DNA of 64,000 nt, taken from contig NOWV01000155.1 in NCBI GenBank assembly GCA_003344405.1, positions 1-64,000 on the forward strand. Direction: 5' to 3'. Below, in pieces: positions 52,718 through 64,000 of this stretch. Both the position numbers and the translations under genes were made by a program. How positions within the stretch are numbered: the stretch's first letter is position 1; each line of letters opens with the position of its first letter. The notes beneath the pieces are model-generated. The model was not told where the DNA came from. It ran no database searches and saw nothing but the letters and a program-made list of their open reading frames with translations. Source of the DNA: Trichoplax sp. H2 (lineage: Eukaryota; Placozoa; Uniplacotomia; Trichoplacea).

Positions 52718-55700
52718 ATAATAGATTAGATTGTAATTTTCTAGTAAGTTTTGAAGGTCTCGCTGTGTTAACCCTATCTGCCTTGGAATACCAATTGACT
52801 GGTTTTCGAAATAACACTAGTACAAGATAGAAAATTACTCTCTCAATCCCAGTTACAAGATAGGGCTATTCCTAGCTTGTAACAAAGTATTTCAATTAAA
52901 GTCGGTAAAAGTCTGTGCCGTTAGATAAAAAGTCTCGATATAGTTGAAAGAAGTGCATGCTCTTTACATCATTTCTACTACATGGTAAGTTAAGATAAGT
53001 TTAATATAAATTAATTGTCCTTTATATGCATAAGCTCTATAGGCCATATAGACTCTTGCACTCTGCTTGCACTACATAGTGTTTCAAAAGTCCTGACAAA
53101 ATTCTCTCTCATCTAACAATAGCCATCAATATTTGTCGAATAAAGTTAGCGTAATATAGGACTTGCTCTGAATCAAACACCACGTTATCATCGTTATTAC
53201 TGAAATACCACATATATGCAATACAGATTTGCTCAATATATTGTAGAATTATTACAGCTGTAATAATAGCTATTAAAGAGATTAGCAAAATGAATATCCG
53301 TGTGCATTTAAATTTATAGATATCATATATCTCAAGATATAGAAAAATATAGATAAATTTACTTTGCTATTTCTATACTGATATTAAACTACTCAAGACT
53401 TACCTTCGAGCGATGAGCTTGTTCGTAAATGTAACTACTTCTTTAATCCAGTGGCTCGGGATAAGGAATTAAAATTAAGTTTAGGCGATAGATCTTACTT
53501 AGCAAGTCAAACGAATATTTGCTTACTCCACGCTATCTGTAGACACTAATTGAATAGTGATTCTAGTTCTTGTGGTAGTTAATAACTTCAATTTCACAAC
53601 GAACGAAAACAAATTATAAAGATTGTACTGTTAAGCAGAAATTAACTTCGTATCTTTTACAGCTGTCGGATGAATCGATAAAAAGGAAATCTTTTTTACT
53701 GGACTTGAGATAGCGTAACTTATTATATAGCCTAATTTATCTGATTCTATTCACTACAAGTGGGAAGTCAGCCAGCCATTTACCAACTTGTATTATTGTA
53801 ACCTTGCACTTAAATAATGAAGGACATCAATAATAAATGATTATCATGAGTGAAATAAATTTTTTTTAATATGAAATCATCTATTTGATAAAATCCCTTA
53901 TATAACATTAAGTAGACAAGTACCTTTGACATTGCGTTAACACGTTTTCGACTATTATTATATTTAGACAGCCATAGGAAGGCGAATTCTAGCATATTTG
54001 AATGGAATAGACAGTTTGGCAGATAATAAACAAAAAAATGAATTATTGATACTTTCAATTCCTCTTAACTCACATTATATAAATTTATGATTCATTATTA
54101 CGTCACGATATCAATTAATCATTCCGCTTTAGCGTAGAGTATAAATGCATCTATTTAGCTATAAATTTTAAGCTATAATTTATTTATTTAATTTTACTTA
54201 TTCATAGATAGCCTATAATTCTTGTTAATGATCTATAGCTGTATATTTCATTATATTCAGTTACCTTTAAGTATATCGATTGAATTATAATAATGTATGA
54301 AGGCATATAATCAATTAAGCTTTTTTAAAGCAATTCTTTCAATAATCAAATCAGCTTAAAATAGCCTCTATTAATATTAATCAACGAGTTCACTTATTTG
54401 AATGCGTAATTTGATTAAGCAACATGCAAATTCATTCCGATTTTTAATATGATTTTAATATTGATGAAGTTTCAACCACGCCATCAAGTAAATTAATTGG
54501 TTCAGTATTTAAATTTAATATAAAAATATGCAATAATTACATTACCATACCATTCTATAAACTAATGTATGTTAGTTTATTTAATTGTCTACATTTATTT
54601 AATTCAGCACCAGCAAGTTATTCATGTTTGACAATTGGCCAAAAAACTTGATGACGTTAAAAGATAACTGCGTGGGTATCTAAATAAAGTAAATTATTAT
54701 CATGAATTATCTGTCCTACTTCCATACACTTCTATCTTTCATGACTGCAATATCCTTCAGTAGGATATTTCAATTTTATCTATCGGTGTAGTATTTATTC
54801 TAAATAACAGAATTTTTAAATTATATATTTTACTTAGTATTTGATTGCATCAACTATAGACTAGCTACAAATTTCTTAAAAAAGGCTCTCTGTAAAATTA
54901 CTTTACTGTGTATGATAAATTTTCTAGTCCTTTATAAACATAAACTGAAAGTCCACGCCGTTTTGGTAAATATTATCTAGAACAACTTTAAGATTTATTT
55001 TTATTCTAAATAAAACTACGTAATCTTTTCTTGACGATTATGAAGTAAAACATTATCATTGTTAACAAGTTGAATAATATCAGGAGCACAATGCTACTAT
55101 TTAATTAAAAAAGAGCCTTTTTCAACACCAAAAAAATTGCATTTATGGTATTCAAGATTGCTATAATTTGATGATTCAAGTCTAATCTTGTTTTCTTTTT
55201 ACAATTTTTGAATGAATTTAAAGATGATGAAAAAAGAATTCTACCCTAATTTGTTTTCTATAATCATGTAAAATGGTCATGATTGAACCGTCGAATAATT
55301 TAATATAAATTTATGTAGCTGTTAGTTCCAAATCATTAGTAACTAATTCAAAGCGATATGTCTGGCTTTCAAATTCTAGTAACCGCTTACTGTACAATAT
55401 AAAGGAATTGAGCTTCTAAAAAGAAAAGAAATTAAAAATTTCAATTACAGAATTTAAATCATCCATGACTAAATTATATTAAAACTAATTCAACCTTATT
55501 TATTTAATTACTTTGGGGCTTTGCCGATCCTTCATAATAAGAAAAATTGATTACAATTACTTTAATCTGATACGGTAACTCTTGTGACTGACTACACTTA
55601 ATAATGTTACATTAGGATTATACTTTGTGATGGTTGATCAGCCATTTCTGTTTGATCGGGACAAACTATCATGACCAGCTGTTCCTAACCGTATATCTTA

Positions 55701-56941
55701 AATGATAAGCTAGGTTAAAATTGCCGTTAAGGAAGCTAATTGTATACAACTGTCTCCAGAATGAATTGGAAGGTCAACTTATTTCCTTATTCGTAGCAAC
55801 TTTTTATCCATGATGATAGGCAGGAGATATATGTCCGACTACCGCTCAGAAAATACCTACATCAATAATTAATTTTCGATTTAATATAGTAAATATTGCA
55901 AATAATTATTTTCTATTCAGTTTAACATCGATCTCATTATTCACAAGTACAATTCTAATCGAAATATCAATTTGACTGATTAACTCTTTAAAGTCGTAAG
56001 AAAATCAACTCATCTAGCAAGAACTAATTCTATCTCGTAGCTAGTCCGAAATAAAATTATAATTATGTTATTTATTATTTCATTTCTAGCAATTGACCTA
56101 ATACGATAAACTATCCGGGTACTTTTCAATCCTTTAAGAAGGTAATGATGGGTTTATCTAGCTAAAGGAGATAAAACTTGTGATTTAATAACTCTCTTTT
56201 GTTGTTGTTTATAACAAATTTAGGATTTTCTCCTAACTAGTTGATATCCAAAACGTTTGTGTATTTATTTTGCACAAGTCATTGACAGTGACAAATGAAA
56301 ATAGCTAAAACTAGTAGCTTTTTAATTATATATCTTTTCTTTTCTATTTCATAGAAAAAAAATTGGTACATCCTCTAATCGGATATTGAAGTAATTACGA
56401 TATATACCGGTAGTAGATATAACATTAATTCCCGTAATTATTGAAGAGAAATCATCTACACGGCAGCATATAGCAGCAAACAGCGGAAGAGAGTCCGATA
56501 TCCGAAATTTTGGACAGGATTATATGATTATTTAATGTAAAATAGAGATAATAATATTAAAGAATTTTATTATATAGCTTTCAATCTTTATGTTTTTAAT
56601 TTAACAAAAATACAGTGTATCCTATAATTTGGTGATGTATTCTGAATAGTCTGCTACCATAATGCAATTAGATACTAATTCATAAATCGTAAACAACCGA
56701 CAACTTGAATGTACATTCGATTACGCTTATTGATAACATCCATAAGTATACTTTACAAGTTAATTTGATAGAATGTAATGGCATATTCATATGTGTATTA
56801 CTATTATGAAATCTACGATTAGCTGATATATACTAAATGAATGCAATCTACATATGTTTACATGTAATAGTTTCTTAGAGTATCTATGCAAACATAATTA
56901 AAAACCTTAACTAGTTATTTGTTATTATCATACTTATTATT

Positions 56942-57299
56942 TAAGACAAACATATGAGTGTATCCTACATTTACTTGTATGTCATCCTCAATGAGTAGAT
57001 GAAAGAATATAATTTAATTAATAGCCACTTTAAGCTTGACAATCATCTTTTCTACATCTAACTTGTATATCATAAATTAATAATTAACTAGAAAATGAAA
57101 TTTTAAAAAAATCATCTTACTAAGACAAACATGCGAGAATGTCCTGTGTTTACTCTTACGTCACACTCATGGAGTAGATAAATGAACATAATTTAATTAA
57201 TAGCCTTTTTAAGTTTAACCATCACCATTTCTACATCTAAGATGCATGTCATAAGCGAACGATTAACCAACAGAATAAAATTTTGAATAAACGTTCTAT
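56942..57299 (+). repeat. Old tandem dimer of 179-bp units
   Basis: 56942-57120 and 57121-57299 align end to end at roughly three quarters identity by eye. Shared blocks are TAAGACAAACAT, GAGTAGAT, ATAATTTAATTAATAGCC and TTTCTACATCTAA. No third copy is evident on either side. Neither unit encodes anything recognisable. Confidence 0.85.
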
Positions 57300-57801
57300 A
57301 ATAAATTTTTCGTTCTTCATTTCATGAAATTTTTATCATATATAACATACTATTTAATTGTATACGCGATGCAATTGCGGAAAAATATTATCTATTCGAG
57401 ATTAATGATTCATGGCTAGTGCTATAGTGCAATGTCTTAATGGAGGAGTACAGTAAATCGCAAATTGCGAATGATGAACTTATCCTCACCTATCGCTTCC
57501 GACTTCGAATTTTAGTAACAGAAATTTGTACATCATATTAAATATTTAGCACAATGTTGTATTCATAGGCCTTTGCAATCAGCTGTTTTTAAAATAGAAA
57601 TCCGAATAAATAACGGCTGGTATTACTTGAAGATGCCTACTATTTGACTGTGATCTTAAAAATTGATATTGTATTCTAGGAAAGATTTCCAAGTAGTAAA
57701 GTTTATTTCAATTCCATTAATTGAGCACTTTGTACGGTATTTCATGCGTGTCTACTTAATTAATTAATTATGAAAACTTGTACGGAATGGGTGTCTAATT
57801 A

Positions 57802-58080
57802 ATGATTAAGAATAACCCTTTTAATATTGGTTCACTTGTCAATCATCAATTAAATGATATAAATAGAATTAATGGTCTACATGATGCTATTCTACTTCAA
57901 GTTAACAACTACTTAGCAAAAATAAATAAGCTTTTCCCTTCTCTCCTACGCAAAATAAAATCTATCATAACATTTAATAAAAATACAGTAATAATAAAAG
58001 ATAATTTTCATGATTTCAAAATTATGGAAAAACAAAATATCGAATTATTGTTTCATTACGTCGAAGTTCTCTTACATTAA
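57802..58080 (+). CDS. Hypothetical 92-residue ORF
   Basis: ATG-initiated frame starting MIKNNPFNIGSLVNHQLNDI, rich in Asn, Ile, Leu and Lys. It has no signal peptide, no recognised domain and no neighbours that would explain it. An ORF of this length is within chance expectation for sequence of this composition. Confidence 0.12.
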   Translation: MIKNNPFNIGSLVNHQLNDINRINGLHDAILLQVNNYLAKINKLFPSLLRKIKSIITFNKNTVIIKDNFHDFKIMEKQNIELLFHYVEVLLH

Positions 58081-58559
58081 TATTGCATTGCTACATGTTA
58101 GAAATAAGACCTTGCATTAAAATTATCTTACTACTCCACTTATTTAAGTTAAATTACTTACTTGTACACCAATCAGAAGCATGACATTCTCTTCCTTTTC
58201 CACAGTGAGATATAGCGCAATAATACTTTATAATTTATAGAAAATAATTACTAATGTTATTACGAATTATTTGTTATCGTGTATCTTTTCTTTACAACTA
58301 GAGTGTAAGCACTAAATCTTGCGATCCGTTATCTGATAATGATTCCGAACTCTTTCCTTTCGTCATAGAGCTGCTATTACAAAGGTTAATGCATTATATA
58401 TTGCTTTTGCTTTCAATGTTATAAATTAACAATCATAGGATGGTATTTATCATAAAGCCTGTAAGAACTATAAGAAACTTATCGAGTATTTCCGCATTCC
58501 AGCTATCTCTGTGTCACAATTTCACTTCTGCGACAAGGTAACGTACAGTAAAAGTCTAT

Positions 58560-58860
58560 AAGTAGCTACTGACTTAAAGGCCCTTATACTGAACGTTAAA
58601 CACACACAGAAAAAGACTGTAAAGAAGAAACTTTTATTAGCAAAGATACATCTACAAATTTTTACCACCACTGAACTCAAATGTTCCCGTTTATATAGGA
58701 ACCGTCTAATTTGTAAACAACGACTGTATTGTTGTTATACCTTACTAGGAGAAACATCTCGAACTGAGATGTTCCTTACATAGCTTTTCTATCAGTAAAT
58801 ATTTTAAATCTCTTACTCGTACTTAATCTTAATCTAAGCTTGTAGGTTATCTAATTCAAC
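58560..58860 (-). mobile_element. Possible degraded LTR, antisense orientation
   Basis: Read on the minus strand, a TATA box CTATATAAAC (58689-58698) is followed about 50 nt later by AATAAAAG (58631-58638) and then a T-rich, GT-ending stretch, as in a U3-R-U5 layout. The boundaries, primer site and internal genes are not seen. About 45 bp near its end resembles positions 20-65 of the window. Confidence 0.2.
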
Positions 58861-61711
58861 TATCATCAACTAGAACCTGAATCATCTTACTGCTATCTGT
58901 CACACAATAACAATCAATATCAAGTATGTAATGAACTATTACAAACAACATCCGCGTTAAGGCATTACTTATCTTACCTAGCACTACAAATATGGATATT
59001 CTCCATACTAGATACTACAGTACTTATTAAGCTATCCTGATGACAAGGCAACACCGTAACACTCTGTTTGTTAGCTTAACCCGTTCATTAATTGAGTGTG
59101 TCTTGCTGAGCAAGTTTTAAATCATTTTAATAGAATTTTTGATTAGAAAGGCTAATTTTTAAAGTTCAAACGATGAGGCAAAACGTTATTCTGCACGTTA
59201 ATGATATTAACACTCACGATCTAATCATAACCTAATACTTTCGTGCAATTACGTTTAAAAAATTAATTTTTTTATCAGAATTAAGATTAGATTATGCTAC
59301 CTGGAAACATTATAAGTACCAGGATACTGATAAATACTGAAAAATGACATCATATGTTCGATTTTATGTGCCTTATTTTCCTGTACTGCATATGTACTAA
59401 TACACTTAGCAAACCCTCATGCTCGGTTGTCTTGAGCAACATAACCAAAAATTTATTTAAGAAATTCAACGATTAGATAGTGTTTATTAACCAGTTTAGG
59501 GGTACAAAAGAATCGGCTAATATAGATCTACATTTTGACGAAATACTTATACGAGGATTAAATATTATTAACATCTAAAAGCACAGTAGTAAATTTCTTC
59601 AGGAAAATTTTAGGATAATTGTTTGATTTAATCTGCTTATGAAATAGGCCTAATATTTATCAAATTTCCATGACTCTAAGTTTATCCTTTGAAAGCCATG
59701 TGTGCTAGGAATATGTACGGTGACAGTTTCTGTAGACGCATTGGTTAAGGCGTTACCGTTATACATATCTTTATTATGGGAGTATTTGGGTCGTCTGCTG
59801 ACGAAATGTAATGACAGAAAATGTTTGTCTATATAAATTACCGATTTGCTGCAATATAATTTATAAGTTTATAGTAATTTCTGATCTTTAATTTCTCAGG
59901 AGATCTTAATACATATTGAATAATTAAAAGAGATAGTCTGCCGTTAACTAAGGTTCTGTTTGTAACATTTTGCATGAGCTGTCACCTCCCGATTGGACGA
60001 CTAGTTTAAACCTGTAATCCTTAAACGAATATAAAAGCTATGTTGGTGAACTAATAAAGTGCTGACTAAAATATCCAAGAATTAGGGGTAATTTAATGTG
60101 AAACTAGAGTCAATTCAAGCCTTTCTTGGTGCAAGTCTCAATTTGCAACAGATAGTCAACTACTGAGTTGAATTTTTTCTACAGTGTGTTATCCTTTGAC
60201 TAATTTCAGTAGCATTAGTTGCATAAGGGATTGATCCATCATGCAGCTTATAGAAATTTCACTGCATACTGTAGCACTTATTTATGCAAACAAAAGTGTA
60301 GAAGTTAGCTCACATCAACTTGACTACTGTATGATAGAGTGATTAAATAAGGAAAAAGGTAATCTCAGTTTTAATATTTTATCAAATCTAATACTGTCTA
60401 CTGTATTTATTGCTGCAGACAAACAGTGGTAATTAAGTTTATTACCAATTTATTTAGATCAGTTGCAATATTGCCAACTGATTTATCGACTTAATGAATA
60501 CGTAGGTGACTAGAAATAAAATTAAGCACTACTTTATGATATTCGATATTCTCTAAGTTCTATTTTCATCATAACTATTGCCAATGAATTAAATCATTGT
60601 TGAGAACCATTTAGACAGTATAGGACAGTGTTCCCAGCTCGATTCAGATTGAATTACCGTAGATGACAGTGAACCAGTTAATATAGATAACAAGTTCCAT
60701 TTTATTACATATGCATAGAAAGAAAACACATGTCTATAGCCAATTAATAACGTAAATGCTAGTAATAAAAATTAGTAAAACTTTAAGTTATTCCTACATC
60801 ATCAGAATTACTACCATGGTGAGAGTGGATGTAATATATTTTTTGGTTAGATTATACAAAGTGATACAATATATTGATCCGTAATTATCTATAAGAAATT
60901 CATGTAACTTGTATACTAGCCATCAAATGTTGCATGATTCGATATAGCTAATAGCCACATCTTTCAGATAGTACTATCAGAGTAGAAGAGCGACATTAGG
61001 TAGGTAGTATATAATAAAATAGAATGTATACCAGACGTTTAGCGTTGTTCATTGAGAAATAGTCCAAGATGAATATTGTAGAAGCTAGCGTTAAAACACG
61101 TATTTTAATCGTTGGTGTACAGCTTCAAATAACATAATGCCGAATCTATTTATGCCATAAGTATTATTACAATTTTTACTTCATCATCCTAGCTTTAATC
61201 GTCCTCTATCTTAGCATAAGAATGCGCCCTTTTTATAATTCTAGTTGTTTCACCTAATTTAGCATGGCAAAATATGGCATAGTATGAAAGCATAATGAAG
61301 TCATTATTACTATTTATCAAGGTTGTACTAGTATACTTACAATACATCTACATCAAGTGAATATTGTCAAATGTTGATCCAATTGATTCTGCTCAATTTC
61401 ACAAATCACAAGATCATTTTTATTTCGTCTAACACAACTTTAAATAAGGAAGTATCCGCAGAGATGTTACTATAAAAATGGAAATTGTAATCTGCATCTA
61501 CAAGTTTTTGAAATTTGCTACTACACATCACAAAAATTTATTCTTTACGATTACATCTTAAAGCTTTTAGGCTTTACTTTGTCAAAGCCATGCAAAGTGC
61601 ACATCTTTTAACAAATATTAACGAGGATAAGTGTCTTCATCTACAAGTTAGAAATCCCCTACATTATTGATCCGGAATTTTTGACGGATGCGATCCCTTC
61701 GGTTGATCGAC
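58861..61711. other. Intergenic between the LTR-like block and PACSIN, no gene recognised
   Basis: AT-rich, with only short frames. The PACSIN 3' UTR ends near its right edge. Confidence 0.45.
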
Positions 61712-61717
61712 TTTATT
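61712..61717 (-). promoter_or_regulatory. PACSIN: Poly(A) signal of the PACSIN gene
   Basis: AATAAA on the minus strand, about 33 nt after the stop codon. A second hexamer at 61537-61542 could serve a longer 3' UTR. Confidence 0.5.
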
Positions 61718-61749
61718 AAGATTGGTAAGTTGGTATGCTACCACCATCA

Positions 61750-61987
61750 TCAGACTGCTTCAACATAGTTGGCGGGGACTAAACCCACTGTACCATTTAA
61801 ACTACCCTTAATCCATCCTTGTCCATCCTCTTCGCTCAGTTTCATAATTATATCACCAGCAGCAAAACTTAATTCGTCTGATTCTCTACGAGTGTATTCA
61901 TAAAGAGCTCGGACAGGAACACCTTCACCATCATTAAAAGATGGAGGTTCATCCCATTCGTTGTCAAAGGAAATCTGTCGATTGTAT
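61750..61987 (-). CDS. PACSIN: PACSIN terminal exon: SH3 domain
   Basis: A 238-nt exon. After YNRQISFDNEWDEPPSF comes a complete SH3 domain of about 55 residues. The ligand-groove residues are all present: ALYEY, the acidic RT loop (ESDELSF), the Trp of GQGW, and P/Y of PANYV. It ends EAV and TGA, so the SH3 is C-terminal as usual in this family. Confidence 0.95.
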
Positions 61988-63527
61988 CTATAAGAATCAA
62001 GAACAGGTAATTAGTCTAATGAAGACTTGCACCTTTGTGAATAGGTGTGAAAAATTATGTCCTCTTCTCTTAAATATATCTACACTAGAAATGCAATAGT
62101 TCAATTACAAATAAATAAATAGTTACAGTTTCATCCATTATAGCTTACCCATCATTTGTATCGTGATCTTCGTTACTTGGATTAATCTTTTCAACTTTTG
62201 CAGTATTTTCTGGAGCACTGACATTTTCGCTGCTATCTTGAATTTTTTTAAATTTACTCGAACTTTTCTTCACCGCAGCTTTTTCTGTGACCGTATATTC
62301 CTAACCGTTACAAAGTATATATATAAATATATGTATATATTATAAAAAGCATGTTATACTATTCAATTAACGAACAAATTATTCGATCTTTTCAATAGCT
62401 TTTCAATCGTACAACATTCTATTATTGATGCTATCGATTTAATTACTGTAATGAATAAATTATTTGGTATTTTGAAGCTTTTTTTGTTGTGAGAATTTGA
62501 TATATACTTTATTAAACAAATAATTCATATACCTCAAATTCTGGCCACCTCGTTTCCATTCTCGCTCCAAATTGTTCAGCAAAACCACATAAGTCGCGCC
62601 CTGAATCAGCCTTTTCAATAGTTTGTAGCATTTCATTATATATCTTGGAAAAGCTAGAATGATTGATAGATAGAAAGTATCAAGTCAAACATTTGCAAAG
62701 CATAGGTTAAGCATCGATAAAGCATATAAACCATAAGCTATACTAGTTATTTTTGATCACGCAATATAGAAATATAGGCGTTAAGAACATATTGGTAATG
62801 ACGTTATATCCATGTTTACGATATTGTAATTTATTCGATTCGAAGTACTTACTTAGGATTATCAGCAATATTAACACAATTGTGAATTACTACCAACATT
62901 TCTTTAAAAAAGATTAACCGATCTTCTTCAAACGCTTGCCATCTATCGAATTCTTCGGTCATGCTCTTTTGATAACTGTCATTAAAAGTTGTTAAATCCT
63001 CTAATCTTTCTTTATATCTGTCTTTTGCTCGACTAGCTTCTTTACTGGCCTTATCAGCTTTGTCACGAATTTTCTTAACTTGATCAGCAGCCATATTGTT
63101 ATCGCTTTCAGCAGTATTTAGTTGTTTATTATTGTTATCCTCAGCCTTTGCGGCTGAATAATACTCTTTCTTAGCTTTAACCACTTTCTCAAAACGTTTA
63201 GCCCAAGGCTTTTGGATACGGCTAAAATTATCATCACAGTCTCTAGTTTCTTTGTAGTGCATCATTGACTTATGATAATGGTCTTTTTTCCATTTTTTGA
63301 CAGAGTCATAAGCTTTACTTAATAATTTCTCTCTAACGTCAGCGTGTAAATTAGCTACCTCATCAGCTTCAGTAAAGCAGGCCTTCCATGATTCTTCCAT
63401 AGTACCATATTCAGGGCCATTTTGGATACTAGAGCGCCAGTCAGATGCCCAACGCTTTAAACTTCGTGCATATGCACGCTCCAATTCCATACGATCACGA
63501 ATCATAGCTAGCATATCATCGCATAAC
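61750..63527 (-). CDS. PACSIN: Syndapin/PACSIN (F-BAR and SH3 protein), 5' end outside window
   Basis: Membrane-curving endocytic adaptor. In the known family the F-BAR dimer binds phosphoinositide membranes and the SH3 binds dynamin and N-WASP. Exons in transcript order are 63527-62853, 62653-62533, 62300-62149 and 61987-61750. Junction phases 2, 0 and 2 are consistent and introns are 199, 232 and 161 bp. The visible 394 residues begin inside the F-BAR at LCDDMLAMIRDR, which matches the family RLCNDLM region, so only the N-terminal exon(s) are missing. Landmarks are GPEYGTMEESW, QKPWAKRF, EEDRLIFFKEML, WPEFE, then a polar linker and SH3 motifs ALYEY, DELSF, GQGW and PANYV. The linker has no NPF motif, the EHD-binding site of vertebrate PACSIN1/2. 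No frameshift was seen. Family assignment is secure. Confidence 0.96.
62149..62300 (-). CDS. PACSIN: PACSIN exon: polar linker
   Basis: A 152-nt exon encoding about 50 residues, starting EYTVTEKAAVKKSSSKFKK and ending in an acidic Asn/Asp-rich stretch. It is Lys-rich at first, then Ser/Asn/Glu-rich, probably disordered, and separates the membrane-binding and SH3 parts. Acceptor GGTTAG, donor GATGG/GTAAGC. There is no NPF tripeptide. The plus-strand frame across this exon is a shadow. Confidence 0.9.
62533..62653 (-). CDS. PACSIN: PACSIN exon: end of F-BAR domain
   Basis: A 121-nt exon encoding FSKIYNEMLQTIEKADSGRD and on to RMETRWPEFE. It corresponds to the end of the F-BAR domain in relatives (GPGMPMNWPQFE). 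Acceptor CTAG and donor GAG/GTATAT. Ends in phase 0. Confidence 0.92.
62853..63527 (-). CDS. PACSIN: PACSIN exon: main F-BAR coiled-coil segment
   Basis: A 675-nt exon encoding most of the F-BAR domain, about 225 residues of long helices with many Lys, Glu and Asp. It starts in phase 2 after TATAG and ends in CCTAA/GTAAGT. The apparent TAA stop after NPK is the donor and not a real stop. The conserved KPWAKRF and EFDRWQAFEEDRLIFF stretches place it firmly. Continuing with the next exon gives NPN-FSKIYNEM. Confidence 0.95.
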
Positions 63528-64000
63528 CTATAACAGCGTTAGATCCACTGTTAGTAACGACATATAATTAAGTCTTGTTACAGTAACTTTCAGAAATTGG
63601 TGATTTTATAAGCATGATAACGGCATTGCGATCATGTTGAACATCTTAAAAAGCCTATTCAATTAGTACCATATTTATAGTGGTTCTCTATTTTGCTGTT
63701 ACGATCATCGTCTCATTCTCAAAGATAGAAATTATCTATTAGTATAGCAATCGAATCAACAACTAAATCGCAATTTTGGAAGTGAAATATTTGTAAACTT
63801 GGCATGCAAAATGTTCTTGTTAGTATTGTTATGATAAAGTGATAATTATTCTACTGTAATTTATTCAGTTTATCAATAGGCGTAATTCCCTATATTATGC
63901 GCCATTCAACGTAAATCAAATAAAGCCCAACCAAAATGACGATTAGCGACCGGTTTCTAAGTTCTACTTAAGATGAAGCTGTACATACATTGATGAAAAT
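63528..64000 (-). other. PACSIN intron or upstream sequence
   Basis: No exon matching the start of the F-BAR domain is visible here on the minus strand. The first exon(s) must lie beyond the window. Confidence 0.5.

Larger units (their letters stand above)
42460..56941. other. Long gene-poor stretch
   Basis: No confident gene in about 14.5 kb. It holds the stem-loops and the repeat copy listed separately, one weak exon candidate (49376-49538), a perfect CRE (47231-47238) with no gene attached, and perfect palindromes at 46379-46399 and 53248-53267. Confidence 0.45.

Noticed and set aside
53248-53267. Perfect 20-bp palindrome ATTATTACAGCTGTAATAAT
   Set aside because: Palindromes of this size recur in AT-rich DNA, and there is no associated gene, repeat boundary or partner copy.
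62163-62345. Plus-strand frame over the PACSIN linker exon
   Set aside because: Antisense shadow of a well-supported exon.

Overview
The window is animal nuclear DNA, very AT-rich, with spliced genes, GT-AG introns and AATAAA poly(A) signals. It has a syndapin/PACSIN gene, an ETS factor and a class A GPCR, with short introns in one gene and no bacterial-style operons. This fits an early-branching metazoan. A placozoan (Trichoplax-like) genome is my best guess, but that assignment is inference and not proven here. Layout: only three genes are well supported. (1) Plus strand, 8679-32511: an ETS-domain transcription factor assembled from five exons that all join in phase 1. Introns 1 to 3 are very long (about 13.6, 6.0 and 2.8 kb). 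A GC-rich patch and a perfect CRE lie just upstream. (2) Minus strand, 40164-41360: an intronless 398-residue rhodopsin-class GPCR with a non-canonical activation core and a PDZ-type C-terminus. (3) Minus strand, 61750 to beyond 63527: the 3' part of a syndapin/PACSIN gene (F-BAR, linker and C-terminal SH3), with 160-230 bp introns and its first exon(s) outside the window on the right. The three genes have no evident functional link. The rest is gene-poor and holds repeat structure. A diverged dispersed repeat of about 600 bp occurs in two copies (3063-3654 and 36667-37287) and carries a conserved hydrophobic reading frame. The second copy lies just downstream of an LTR-like sequence ending in a tRNA-Leu-type primer binding site. 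A recent 146-bp direct duplication (period 179) has a 24-bp palindrome at its junction (14613-14937). An older tandem dimer with 179-bp units lies at 56942-57299. There is a decayed repeat of about 75 bp near 26.9-27.1 kb, a second dispersed repeat family (14.1 and 51.0 kb), an antisense LTR-like block at 58.6 kb and several strong inverted repeats. Most other open frames of 60-95 codons occur at about the rate expected by chance in sequence this AT-rich, so few of them are listed as genes. I found no convincing tRNA, rRNA, CRISPR array or complete transposon. I also found no clearly new multi-gene system; the strongest candidate for something undescribed is the dispersed repeat with the conserved small membrane-type frame.
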